A stretch of DNA of 10,208 bases, from contig JAEZAF010000150.1 in NCBI GenBank assembly GCA_023430545.1, positions 1 to 10,208 of the forward strand, written 5' to 3'. This DNA is from Chloroflexota bacterium. GTDB taxonomy: Bacteria > Chloroflexota > Anaerolineae > Aggregatilineales > Phototrophicaceae. The notes below the pieces were generated by a model, which worked only from the letters and a program-made list of their open reading frames with translations, was not told the DNA's origin and did no database searches. Within the stretch, counting starts at the first letter, position 1; each line of letters starts with the position of its first letter. Positions 1 through 5,625 of this stretch are shown in pieces. A program made the translations under genes and the position numbers.

Positions 1-294
1 CTGCGCGACAAGGCGCTCTATGCTGTGGATGAACTCACCGGTTTGATCTCCGCTGTCACACTGGTACGCCCCAGCCGGAATATCGCCGATGTTGAGGTAA
101 AATCGATCCGCAAGAAGTGGAAGGACAAAGCCTTCGCCGCCGGTGTCAATCGTGAGGACATCGAGCAGGGCGCGGCGTCGCTGGATGTCGATCTGTGGGA
201 ATTCCACGTGCCGCTGGTGCTGAAGGCGATGCAGGCTCATGCCGCCGAACTCGGTCTGGACGGGCAGCCGAATAACCAGCCCGTCTCACCATAA
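1..294 (+). CDS. HD-domain phosphohydrolase, C-terminal part (5' end outside window)
   Basis: The reading frame is open from the first base, so the gene starts upstream of the window; 97 C-terminal residues are visible, ending at TAA. The stretch ALYAVDELTGLI near residues 5-16, followed by a VRPS segment and the Lys-rich VKSIRKKWKDKAFAAGVNRE, is what I recognise as the C-terminal half of small bacterial HD/HDIG hydrolases of about 185-190 residues. In that family the metal-binding HD motif lies in the N-terminal half, which is missing here, so catalytic residues cannot be checked. The Asp-Glu of the DELTG stretch is conserved in these proteins. Substrates of this subgroup are generally not established; hydrolysis of a phosphate ester or nucleotide is the family expectation. 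A GTG at 25 could be read as a start, but conserved sequence precedes it, so I treat the gene as truncated by the window edge. Family recognition is from memory. Confidence 0.75.
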   Translation: MRDKALYAVDELTGLISAVTLVRPSRNIADVEVKSIRKKWKDKAFAAGVNREDIEQGAASLDVDLWEFHVPLVLKAMQAHAAELGLDGQPNNQPVSP

Positions 295-319
295 CGGACT
301 GCATCTGCCACCCGCACAA

Positions 320-348
320 TTGGCAGCGGCCCCGCTTGAATATACAAT
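320..348 (+). promoter_or_regulatory. Sigma70-type promoter of the small gene at 400
   Basis: TTGGCA at 320-325 and TACAAT at 343-348 are separated by exactly 17 bases, each one or two mismatches from the sigma70 consensus. Transcription would begin near 355, giving a short leader before the candidate starts at 376 and 400. It lies in the 81-105 bases between the HD gene and the next gene, so that gene is probably transcribed on its own. Confidence 0.6.
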
Positions 349-399
349 TGCTGTAGATTCACAGGTTAAGGATTAATGGGAGCAATCGCAGGAATAGCC

Positions 400-708
400 A
401 TGCATACCTATGAAGAAGTTGTGAAAATGCGCGATGCCAAGGCGAAATCACACCTTGAGCAGTACGCCCCCGTCTGGCTGATCAATGAGATCTTCATCGA
501 ACGGGACACATCGATTCAGTTTGAGGCGGTCTTTGTCCACAACCGCTACGGTTGGGTGAAGCGCCGCTACCGTTACGACGGGTTCAACGACGTGCTGTAC
601 CACAAGGGACAGACCCTGCTGAACGAGGATGAGGCGCTCGAAATCCAGTTACAGGCCCCGTACCTCACGGTGACAGTGACCGACATCCCCAACGCCTACG
701 GTGGCTAG
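400..708 (+). CDS. Conserved-looking small protein of unknown function (102 aa)
   Basis: I do not recognise the family. The protein begins MHTYEEVVKMRDAKAKSHLE, a charged probable helix, followed by a region that looks beta-rich: alternating hydrophobic residues in APVWLINEIFIE and IQFEAVFVHN, an Arg/Tyr-rich strand (VKRRYRYDGF), and a final LTVTVTDIP strand. There is no signal peptide, membrane segment or cysteine, so a soluble cytoplasmic protein is expected. I chose ATG 400 because AGGA at 390-393 sits 6 bases upstream. An in-frame ATG at 376, which adds MGAIAGIA, has AAGGA at 368-372 with only 3 bases of spacing and stays possible (110 aa). It has its own promoter and a terminator directly behind it, so it is a single-gene unit. 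That it is a real gene is supported by promoter, RBS, codon-like composition and terminator; its role is unknown. Confidence 0.7.
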   Translation: MHTYEEVVKMRDAKAKSHLEQYAPVWLINEIFIERDTSIQFEAVFVHNRYGWVKRRYRYDGFNDVLYHKGQTLLNEDEALEIQLQAPYLTVTVTDIPNAYGG

Positions 709-716
709 AAGGTATT

Positions 717-750
717 AAAAAAGGCCGGAGCGATTTGCTTCGGCCTTTCT
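717..750. terminator. Bidirectional intrinsic terminator between convergent genes
   Basis: AAAGGCCGGAG at 720-730 pairs with CTTCGGCCTTT at 738-748 (11 pairs including one G-T) around a 7-base loop. On the minus strand the stem is followed by a run of six U residues (A-run at 717-722), an excellent terminator for the glycosyltransferase that ends at 773. On the plus strand the stem ends in TTT followed by CTGTTTCTG, adequate for the small gene ending at 708. Confidence 0.85.
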
Positions 751-772
751 GTTTCTGATAGAGTCGGTGGTA

Positions 773-2080
773 CTATGCGCCACCTGCCGTGCTGACCGGC
801 CTGCGCCGTGACAGCATCCCTTCAAAGACGTGCAGAAGCTGGTCAGCGATCTGTTCCCATGAGTATTTGCGGGCCAGTGCCGCCGCATTCTGCCCCAGGC
901 GCTGTTGCAGTGTCTCATCGGAAACCAGCCGGTAGATCCGATCCGCCAGCGCGTCCGGTTCGCGCACCGGCACCAGAAAGCCGGTCTCGCCATCCCGCAC
1001 CAGATACGCCAGCCCACCCACTTCCGACGCGATCACCGGCGTGCCGGACGCCATCGCTTCCAGCGCCACCATTCCGAACGACTCATAATCCGACGGCATG
1101 ATCACCACATCCGCCGCGCTGTAATACACCGACAGCAGGTGCTGATCCTTTGCGCCGAGAAACTCGACCCGCTCACTGATCCCAAGCGCCTGGGTCATGT
1201 CGATCAGCCGCGCCAGTTCCTGATCATTCGCCAGATCCGCCGGATTGCCACCAATCACGGCAAGTTGAGTCTGTGCAGCAATATCCGCGTGCTGCTGTCC
1301 CAGTTTCTGCAAGGCATAGAGGATCGTGTCAATCGCCTTCAGCGGCTCGATCCGGCCTACGAACAGCAGCAGATGCTGTCCCTGTGCCATACCAAGCTGC
1401 GCCCTCGCTTCAGACTGTGGGACCGGCTGGAAGCGCGTATCATCCACACCCGGCGGCACCACCGAGATCCGCCGCTTGTCCGCGCGGTACAGCCACAGAA
1501 GCTGCGCCAGTTCCGCCGGTGTCGCTGCAATGATCCGGTCCGCCTGTGCCACGATCTGTGTCTCATGGATCACCCGCAGGTCCGGCTGAAAGCCCGACAC
1601 CGAACGAGGGTCAATACGGTTTTTCATATGGCCGAGCGTATGGAACATGTGCGCATAGGGGATGCCCCACACTTCCCGCAGCTTCTCCGCCACCAGACCA
1701 CTCAGCCAGTAATGGCTGTACACCAGATCATACTGCTGGCTATCAGCAATCGGCTGACCGTCGGCGCGGTCCGACTTTGTCGTAAAGGCAATCACCCCGG
1801 CGGAAAACTGCTGCAAATAAGGGTGAATCGCGGCAGGGTCCAGCGGGACGGTAGGCCCCGCCGTGATGCTGATCACGCGGACGTTCTCGCCGCCGCGATA
1901 ATCGACTTCCGGCGTCTCCGGCGAATCGCGGCGCGTGAAGATATCCACACGGATGCCACGCGCCCCCAGTTCTCTGGCGAGTTCGCGCACATAGACATTC
2001 ATCCCGCCGGTCTTTTTGCCACCCAGCGCCGCAAGCGGGCTGGTATGCACACTCAGGATCGCGATTTTCTGGATTGTCAC
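773..2080 (-). CDS. GT4-family glycosyltransferase, MshA-like
   Basis: A 435-residue retaining GT-B glycosyltransferase that would move a sugar from a nucleotide-sugar donor to a cytosolic acceptor. Visible family features: the N-terminal Gly-rich loop GGKKTGGMNVYVRELAREL (residues 20-38), typical of MshA/sucrose-phosphate-synthase-like GT4 enzymes; the donor-site Arg and Lys in VGRIEPLK (R243, K248); and the EX7E motif, E333 to E341 in ESFGMVALE, followed by GTPVIASEVGG. The length is normal for the family. The start is GTG 2080, with GGAG at 2093-2090 and a 9-base spacer. It lies 37 bases downstream of the acyltransferase gene on the same strand, with no promoter seen between, so the two are probably co-transcribed and terminated at 717-750. 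MshA makes GlcNAc-inositol phosphate in mycothiol synthesis, but close relatives in other phyla use other acceptors; I cannot assign the substrate from sequence. Confidence 0.9.
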   Translation of the reverse strand: MTIQKIAILSVHTSPLAALGGKKTGGMNVYVRELARELGARGIRVDIFTRRDSPETPEVDYRGGENVRVISITAGPTVPLDPAAIHPYLQQFSAGVIAFTTKSDRADGQPIADSQQYDLVYSHYWLSGLVAEKLREVWGIPYAHMFHTLGHMKNRIDPRSVSGFQPDLRVIHETQIVAQADRIIAATPAELAQLLWLYRADKRRISVVPPGVDDTRFQPVPQSEARAQLGMAQGQHLLLFVGRIEPLKAIDTILYALQKLGQQHADIAAQTQLAVIGGNPADLANDQELARLIDMTQALGISERVEFLGAKDQHLLSVYYSAADVVIMPSDYESFGMVALEAMASGTPVIASEVGGLAYLVRDGETGFLVPVREPDALADRIYRLVSDETLQQRLGQNAAALARKYSWEQIADQLLHVFEGMLSRRRPVSTAGGA

Positions 2081-2117
2081 AGCTGTTTACTCCGACTGCC
2101 GCTGTCATACGGCTTAT

Positions 2118-3149
2118 TTAGTCGCCCTTGATCGCGTTCAACTGATAGACGGGTTCGTCGATGCCGCCCATGCGGTATTTATACTCTTCATTACCCCGCA
2201 GGAAGTCATAGTCGGTATAGCCGTTTTCAATCGCATAGCGGATATGCTTCGCCAGCAGGATGATTCCGGCGCTCCATGTGCTGTACTTCTGGGACAGGCC
2301 GGAATTGTAGACCATCATCCGTTTGTTGTAATCAAAATTGAGATAGGTCGCGGCGCGTTCGCCGTTGATCGTCAGGAAAATCAGGTGCAGCCAGCCCTTT
2401 TCGGCCATCAACGGCATCACCCGCTTGAAGAACGTGGTATTGTTCGAGTCTTCAAGGAACCTGGCTTTGTCGGGTGCGCTGTCCGCCATCAGTTCGAGGA
2501 AGTAACCCAGCTCCGCCTGAAGGTCATGCGACTCATCGACGATGTACCAGTCGATGACATCCGCCCCACCCGCACGGCGCAGCTTACGCCGCAGTTCGTG
2601 ACGGTTACGCTTGTCGAGCTGTTCCAGATAGGCATCCCAGCTTTCCGGCAGCGGGATCACCGGGCAGACTTCTTCAACCTCTACTCGGGTGATGAAGCCG
2701 TGCTGTTGCAGATAGGAAGTCAGGCGGGTGTAAGTGGGGGAAACTTCGGGCAGGTTACAGAGGCAGATACGGTCGAAGCGGTCACGATTTTCGGCGAGCT
2801 GTTCGGCCAGCAGTTCATACAGCGGCTCGGTACAGTCCCGGTCGATAATACAGTCCAGATAGTCGGTGACTTCGAAACAGCCCACAATGCGCAGCACACG
2901 CTCTTCGGGGTTGGTCGTGTCGATGAACCACGGCGCAATCGCCAGCAGACGGTCATCCTCGCGATCGCCTTCGCGGATCGTCACCACCCACAGTTCACCC
3001 GGCTGATAGGCCGCCCACCAACTGGACAGCCACTCGACCGTATTGAACACAGAGTCCGCAATACTGTGCTGCACCAGTGCATTCCATTCCGGTGCCAGCG
3101 TCTCAAAGACAGACGGGTCGTCATAGTACGTAATTTTCAAGCTGGGCAT
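2118..3149 (-). CDS. GNAT-type acyltransferase, FemAB/BioF2-like (Acetyltransf_6)
   Basis: A 343-residue cytosolic protein with the layout of FemAB-like/BioF2-like double-GNAT acyltransferases (CelD/BcsL group): a divergent N-terminal half with WNALVQ and VEWLSSWW (about residues 22-45), and a C-terminal acyltransferase fold from about residue 178 to the end. Diagnostic segments are LDKRNRHELRRKLRR (178-192), GERAATYLNFDYN (263-275), and YDFLRGNEEYKYRMG (314-328), the last being the family's most conserved block. Members transfer acyl or aminoacyl groups to sugars, peptidoglycan or polysaccharide precursors. Only one ATG (3149) fits, because an in-frame stop (TGA) lies just upstream; the AAAGG preceding it is almost adjacent to the start, so the ribosome site is poor. 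It is first in an operon with the glycosyltransferase, which suggests acylation of the same glycan or conjugate; that link is inference. Confidence 0.85.
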   Translation of the reverse strand: MPSLKITYYDDPSVFETLAPEWNALVQHSIADSVFNTVEWLSSWWAAYQPGELWVVTIREGDREDDRLLAIAPWFIDTTNPEERVLRIVGCFEVTDYLDCIIDRDCTEPLYELLAEQLAENRDRFDRICLCNLPEVSPTYTRLTSYLQQHGFITRVEVEEVCPVIPLPESWDAYLEQLDKRNRHELRRKLRRAGGADVIDWYIVDESHDLQAELGYFLELMADSAPDKARFLEDSNNTTFFKRVMPLMAEKGWLHLIFLTINGERAATYLNFDYNKRMMVYNSGLSQKYSTWSAGIILLAKHIRYAIENGYTDYDFLRGNEEYKYRMGGIDEPVYQLNAIKGD

Positions 3150-3197
3150 ACCTTTGTTATTTCAGCAACCATATCGGGTTTTGGATAAATCGGAATT

Positions 3198-3236
3198 AGA
3201 AATGCAGAAACATTGTGTGAGACCTTCTGCATTTTT
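3198..3236. terminator. Hairpin, possible weak terminator after the LON-domain gene
   Basis: AAATGCAGAA at 3200-3209 and TTCTGCATTT at 3225-3234 form a perfect 10-base inverted repeat (12 pairs if a G-T and an A-T are added) with a 15-base loop. It lies 126 bases beyond the stop of the LON-domain gene and 49 bases before the acyltransferase start. The T-run is better on the plus strand; on the minus strand, where it would be needed, the tail is only TTTCTAATT. It may be a terminator, an attenuator or an operator. Confidence 0.3.
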
Positions 3237-3277
3237 GATAACAGACAGGCAAGGCCATCAGGCTTTGATAGCAGACA
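3234..3277. repeat. Two 14-base direct repeats, 30-base period
   Basis: TTTGATAACAGACA at 3234-3247 and TTTGATAGCAGACA at 3264-3277 differ at one base and are exactly 30 bases apart, about three helical turns, in the gap upstream of the acyltransferase-glycosyltransferase operon. Spacing of this kind is common for cooperative regulator sites, but no regulator is known here. Confidence 0.55.
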
Positions 3278-3304
3278 CGGTGTTGTATGGAAAACTTACA
3301 TACA

Positions 3305-3319
3305 TATGCGATTCGCATA
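3305..3319. promoter_or_regulatory. 15-base perfect palindrome, possible operator
   Basis: TATGCGA, a central T, then TCGCATA form a perfect odd-centred palindrome. It lies 43 bases beyond the LON-domain stop and 156 bases upstream of the acyltransferase start. It is too short for a terminator stem and fits a dimeric DNA-binding protein, but no family match is claimed. Confidence 0.3.
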
Positions 3320-3361
3320 CAGTCAGTAACGCATCTGCGCCCGATAAGCCGGAAACAGACT

Positions 3362-4033
3362 TCAGTTGAGGGAAAACGGCGAGGTATCTTCAAACGCAGG
3401 TGGATCGACCAGCATTTCCAGAAACGTCACCTCGCGGCGGTATAACCGGCACAGATGCAGCAGCATGGTCAGCAGGCTGTCTGATGCCAGCAGTTCCTGT
3501 TTCTGCGACATGGAGACCCCTTGCAGCAGCACCGCCGCCAGATACCCAATCGTGGAAGGATCTTCTGGAAGCTGCGATGCATCGAAGTGAAGCTGCCCGG
3601 TACGCTCCAGCACACTCAGATAACGCGCCACCCACCGCCGCAGCAGCAGTCCTACCGGCGTCAGCAGCACGGAACTGCCCGGCTCCAGCGGGAGCATTTC
3701 GACCGAGCCGCGCAGATACGGTTTATCGTGATGCAGTTCGTGAATCTGAAACCGTTCCCGCCCCACCACCGTGATATTCATCCGTCCTTCTGGCAGCGCA
3801 TGCACCTGCATGATCTGGGCGGTACATCCCACCAGCGACGGCTTCGTGGGTGGGGTAAAACGCGAAAACCCGATTTCCGGGCTGCCCTCTTCCACCAGCA
3901 CGATTCCAAACGGCGTTCGCTGTTCGATACACTCTCCGATCATCAGCTTGTAACGCTCTTCGAAGATGTGCAGTTCAAGCGGCATACCGGGAAACAGGAC
4001 GGTATTCAATGGAAAAAGTGGAAGTTCAATCAT
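3362..4033 (-). CDS. LON peptidase substrate-binding-domain protein
   Basis: A stand-alone protein with the N-terminal domain of Lon protease (LON domain, PF02190 type) and no ATPase or protease domain. From ATG 4033 it is 223 residues. It opens with IELPLFPLNTVLFPGMPLEL (2-21) and HIFEERYKLMI (22-32), the classic start of this domain, followed by GRERFQIHEL (91-100) as the second conserved strand pair. From about residue 155 a helical part follows, with GYLAAVLLQGVSMSQKQELL (163-182). Length and architecture are normal for stand-alone members, whose role is poorly defined (substrate binding is inferred from Lon). A longer frame from ATG 4114 exists, but its 27 extra residues are Arg-rich and unlike the family, and a TATAAT box overlaps that ATG; I therefore prefer 4033, although its ribosome site is weak. 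It is divergent from the dsbB-like gene. Confidence 0.88.
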   Translation of the reverse strand: MIELPLFPLNTVLFPGMPLELHIFEERYKLMIGECIEQRTPFGIVLVEEGSPEIGFSRFTPPTKPSLVGCTAQIMQVHALPEGRMNITVVGRERFQIHELHHDKPYLRGSVEMLPLEPGSSVLLTPVGLLLRRWVARYLSVLERTGQLHFDASQLPEDPSTIGYLAAVLLQGVSMSQKQELLASDSLLTMLLHLCRLYRREVTFLEMLVDPPAFEDTSPFSLN

Positions 4034-4112
4034 GCTTCGTGTGGGAACTCGGTTGATGGCCGGAAGCCGTATTCGCCTGATCAGCGGACGGGTCCGGCAT
4101 TCTATTGCAGGC

Positions 4113-4141
4113 ATTATACCGCCGCCGGACGGAGATCACGA
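4113..4141 (-). promoter_or_regulatory. Candidate promoter of the LON-domain gene
   Basis: On the minus strand a perfect TATAAT lies at 4118-4113. The matching -35 position, 17 bases upstream, reads TCGTGA (3 of 6), so the promoter rests mainly on the -10 box. Transcription would begin near 4106, leaving a leader of about 72 bases before ATG 4033 and excluding ATG 4114 as a start. Confidence 0.4.
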
Positions 4142-4323
4142 ACGAATCCGCCGCCTTCTCATGATTTGTTGAGTTCCTGTCCCATGCCACCGTGGATGGT
4201 AATATCAGATAGATTAACTTTTATTGATAATATACGCCCCATTCACGGTCATTTTAACCTGATCCGCTGCCCTGTCTGCTGACAGATTGCGCCGCGACAA
4301 ACGACTGTCAAAAAGATGAAGTT

Positions 4324-4357
4324 CGTCATTTTGCGTCATCCACATGACGAGTATAGT
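4324..4357 (+). promoter_or_regulatory. Candidate dsbB promoter with three CGTCAT half-sites
   Basis: CGTCAT occurs at 4324-4329 and 4334-4339, and its reverse complement ATGACG at 4344-4349: three copies at exact 10-base steps, the last two forming an inverted repeat with a 4-base loop. A -10-like TATAGT follows at 4352-4357, with a weak -35-like TTTTGC at 4329-4334 (17-base spacer). The half-sites would cover the -35 to -10 interval, so a bound dimer would most simply act as a repressor. Another CGTCAT lies at 4962-4967 before the cytochrome gene. The regulator is unknown. Confidence 0.4.
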
Positions 4358-4366
4358 ATTCACGTT

Positions 4367-4408
4367 CTGCAACATGCAGCATACTGCAACATACAGCCTA
4401 TGCTGCAT
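4367..4408 (+). repeat. 17-base tandem repeat and 10-bp hairpin in the dsbB leader
   Basis: Two adjacent 17-base units, 4367-4383 and 4384-4400, both begin CTGCAACAT and match at 15 of 17 positions. Overlapping them, ATGCAGCATA (4374-4383) and TATGCTGCAT (4399-4408) form a perfect 10-base inverted repeat with a 15-base loop. The hairpin ends 19 bases before the AGGAG ribosome site of the dsbB-like gene, so it could affect translation or mRNA stability. Confidence 0.5.
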
Positions 4409-4442
4409 CTGCCGCATCCGAAGCAACAGGAGTAACCGACCT

Positions 4443-4952
4443 ATGACCACCAATTCATCTGAACTGATGCAAACCGAACCCCCGCAGAAGACCTCACTCG
4501 GCTTCTGGGACATCGTGCGGGACAATCTGGGCTATCTGGCGCTGTTTCAGGCGCTGCTGGCAACAGGGGGAAGCCTGTACTTCAGCGAGGTCATGAAGTA
4601 CGTCCCCTGTGCGCTCTGCTGGTATCAGCGCATTTTCATGTACCCGCTGGTCGCCATCCTGATCGTCGGGCTGCTGCTGCACGAACGCCGACTGCGCCTT
4701 TACGTCCTGCCGCTGAGCCTGATCGGGCTGGCGATTGCCATCTACCATAACATGCTTCAGTACGGCGCGATCGCAGAAGCAGCAAACACACCCTGCACGG
4801 CGGGCGGCGGCGCTTCCTGCACGGCCTTATGGATTAACTGGTTCGGGTTTGTCACAATCCCGCTTTTGTCACTGATCGCCTTCAGCGTCATTACGCTGTG
4901 TATGATCTTCTACAAGCCGATTGAGATCACAGACGACGAACTCGAAGCGTAG
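4443..4952 (+). CDS. Disulfide bond formation protein, DsbB/BdbC family
   Basis: An integral membrane thiol oxidase of 169 residues that would reoxidise a DsbA/BdbD-type partner outside the membrane and pass electrons to quinone. Four membrane segments are visible, roughly 28-47, 61-79, 86-105 and 132-155. The first catalytic pair, C56 and C59, sits in VPCALCWYQRIFMYPL, the hallmark of the family. The second pair, C118 and C126, lies in the extracytoplasmic loop (PCTAGGGASC), as expected for BdbC-like proteins. Start: ATG 4443 with AGGAG at 4428-4432, 10 bases away. A longer in-frame ATG at 4344 adds a Cys-rich, improbable N-terminus and overlaps the candidate promoter, so I reject it. The cytochrome c gene starts 39 bases after its stop, suggesting co-transcription. 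No thioredoxin-fold DsbA partner is encoded beside it, except possibly the fusion protein at 5626. Confidence 0.93.
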   Translation: MTTNSSELMQTEPPQKTSLGFWDIVRDNLGYLALFQALLATGGSLYFSEVMKYVPCALCWYQRIFMYPLVAILIVGLLLHERRLRLYVLPLSLIGLAIAIYHNMLQYGAIAEAANTPCTAGGGASCTALWINWFGFVTIPLLSLIAFSVITLCMIFYKPIEITDDELEA

Positions 4953-4991
4953 TCATCTCAACGTCATCACCGCATAATCACGGAGTACCAG

Positions 4992-5480
4992 ATGCATCAC
5001 CTTGACTTCAACCGGCCACAGACCATCTTCAACCTGACAATCGGGCTTGTTCTGCTCGTCGCTTTACTTACCGGGTGCGGCGGGGAAGTCCCATCCACCC
5101 GGACACCTTCCGCGACCTCAGCCCCAGCGCGTGCGACCGACCCGACATCAGACACCCCTTCTGCCGCTGAACCGACCAGCTTTGCCGGATCAGCCGATGC
5201 GGGTCAGCAGGTCTTCACCGGTGCAGGCGCATGTTCAAGCTGTCACACAGTCAGCGGCTCCGGTGGATTGATCGGCCCCGATCTTGTCGGCGCGGCGGCC
5301 AGTGCAGCGTCCATCCATCCGGATTTACCGGTAGAAGAAGCGCTGAAGATCGAAATCATCGATCCCAATCTGCACATCACCGAGGGCTATCGCGGGGACC
5401 TGATGCCGCAGAATTACGAGGACACGCTGACCGAACAGCAGCTTCAGGATCTCGTCGCCTATATGATGTCCCTGAACTAA
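4992..5480 (+). CDS. Lipoprotein c-type cytochrome, monohaem
   Basis: A 162-residue exported electron carrier. Residues 12-28 form a lipoprotein signal ending in the lipobox LTGC, so C29 would be lipidated and the protein anchored on the outer face of the membrane. A Ser/Thr/Pro/Ala-rich linker (about 30-66) leads to a small class I-like cytochrome domain: haem-binding CSSCH at 81-85, GGLIGPDL after it, and the probable distal ligand M138 in GDLMPQNY, followed by the C-terminal helix LTEQQLQDLVAYMMSLN. These are the signatures of cytochromes such as those linked to oxidases or other respiratory complexes. Start: ATG 4992 with GGAG at 4982-4985, 6 bases away. It follows the dsbB-like gene closely. 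Haem attachment needs reduced cysteines, which gives a reason for the CcdA-like gene downstream. No clear terminator follows; AGGCC-CTC-GGCCT just after the stop is a small stem without a T-run. Confidence 0.92.
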   Translation: MHHLDFNRPQTIFNLTIGLVLLVALLTGCGGEVPSTRTPSATSAPARATDPTSDTPSAAEPTSFAGSADAGQQVFTGAGACSSCHTVSGSGGLIGPDLVGAAASAASIHPDLPVEEALKIEIIDPNLHITEGYRGDLMPQNYEDTLTEQQLQDLVAYMMSLN

Positions 5481-5521
5481 CACAGGCCCTCGGCCTCAAA
5501 GTTCAGCTTGAAACCATCCAC

Positions 5522-5539
5522 TTGTGACATTCGTCACAA
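5522..5539. promoter_or_regulatory. CRP/FNR-family-type binding site
   Basis: TTGTGAC-ATTC-GTCACAA is a perfect 18-base palindrome and contains the TGTGA-N6-TCACA pattern of CRP-type regulators without mismatch. Its centre (5530.5) is about 65 bases upstream of the transcription start expected from the promoter at 5560-5589, close to the activating position (near -61.5) used by CRP/FNR-family proteins. The pattern is seen; the identity of the regulator is inference, and FNR's own consensus (TTGAT-N4-ATCAA) fits less well. Confidence 0.55.
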
Positions 5540-5559
5540 TCCGGACAGGACAGGTATCA

Positions 5560-5589
5560 CTGAAAACGTGTGTACCCAGCCGGTATGAT
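5560..5589 (+). promoter_or_regulatory. Candidate promoter of the thioredoxin-CcdA fusion gene
   Basis: TATGAT at 5584-5589 is one base from the -10 consensus; CTGAAA at 5560-5565 (or TGAAAA one base on) is a weak -35 box at 17-18 bases. A weak -35 with an upstream CRP-like site is the usual build of an activator-dependent promoter. The expected start near 5596 leaves about 30 bases before ATG 5626. Confidence 0.45.
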
Positions 5590-5625
5590 AGGCGTATGGC
5601 ACTATTGTACCTGGGTGGGATCATC

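Larger units (their letters stand above)
4142..4442. other. Divergent intergenic region, no gene seen
   Basis: With the LON-gene leader, the stretch between ATG 4033 (minus) and ATG 4443 (plus) is 409 bases without a credible gene. It is AT-richer than the flanking genes, especially at 4200-4255. Besides the two promoter regions described separately, it holds a small palindrome CTGTC-TGCT-GACAG at 4272-4285 and the tandem repeat/hairpin at 4367-4408. Open frames crossing it have atypical composition and no ribosome site. Confidence 0.6.

Noticed and set aside
905..2131. Long plus-strand open frame (408 codons) opposite the glycosyltransferase
   Set aside because: It is antisense to a clear GT4 gene, is very rich in Arg/His/Gln as expected of a reverse-complement shadow, and has no family signature.
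2016..3188. Plus-strand open frame (390 codons) opposite the acyltransferase
   Set aside because: Antisense to a gene with recognisable conserved blocks, spans two genes and lacks a ribosome site.
4034..4114. N-terminal extension of the LON-domain protein from ATG 4114
   Set aside because: The 27 extra residues are Arg-rich and unlike the family, and a TATAAT box overlaps that start codon.
4344..4442. N-terminal extension of the DsbB-like protein from ATG 4344
   Set aside because: It would translate the tandem repeat and candidate promoter, add several cysteines, and lacks a ribosome site, whereas ATG 4443 has AGGAG.
5481..5500. Small stem AGGCC-CTC-GGCCT after the cytochrome c gene as a terminator
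   Set aside because: Only five pairs, a 3-base loop and no T-run.
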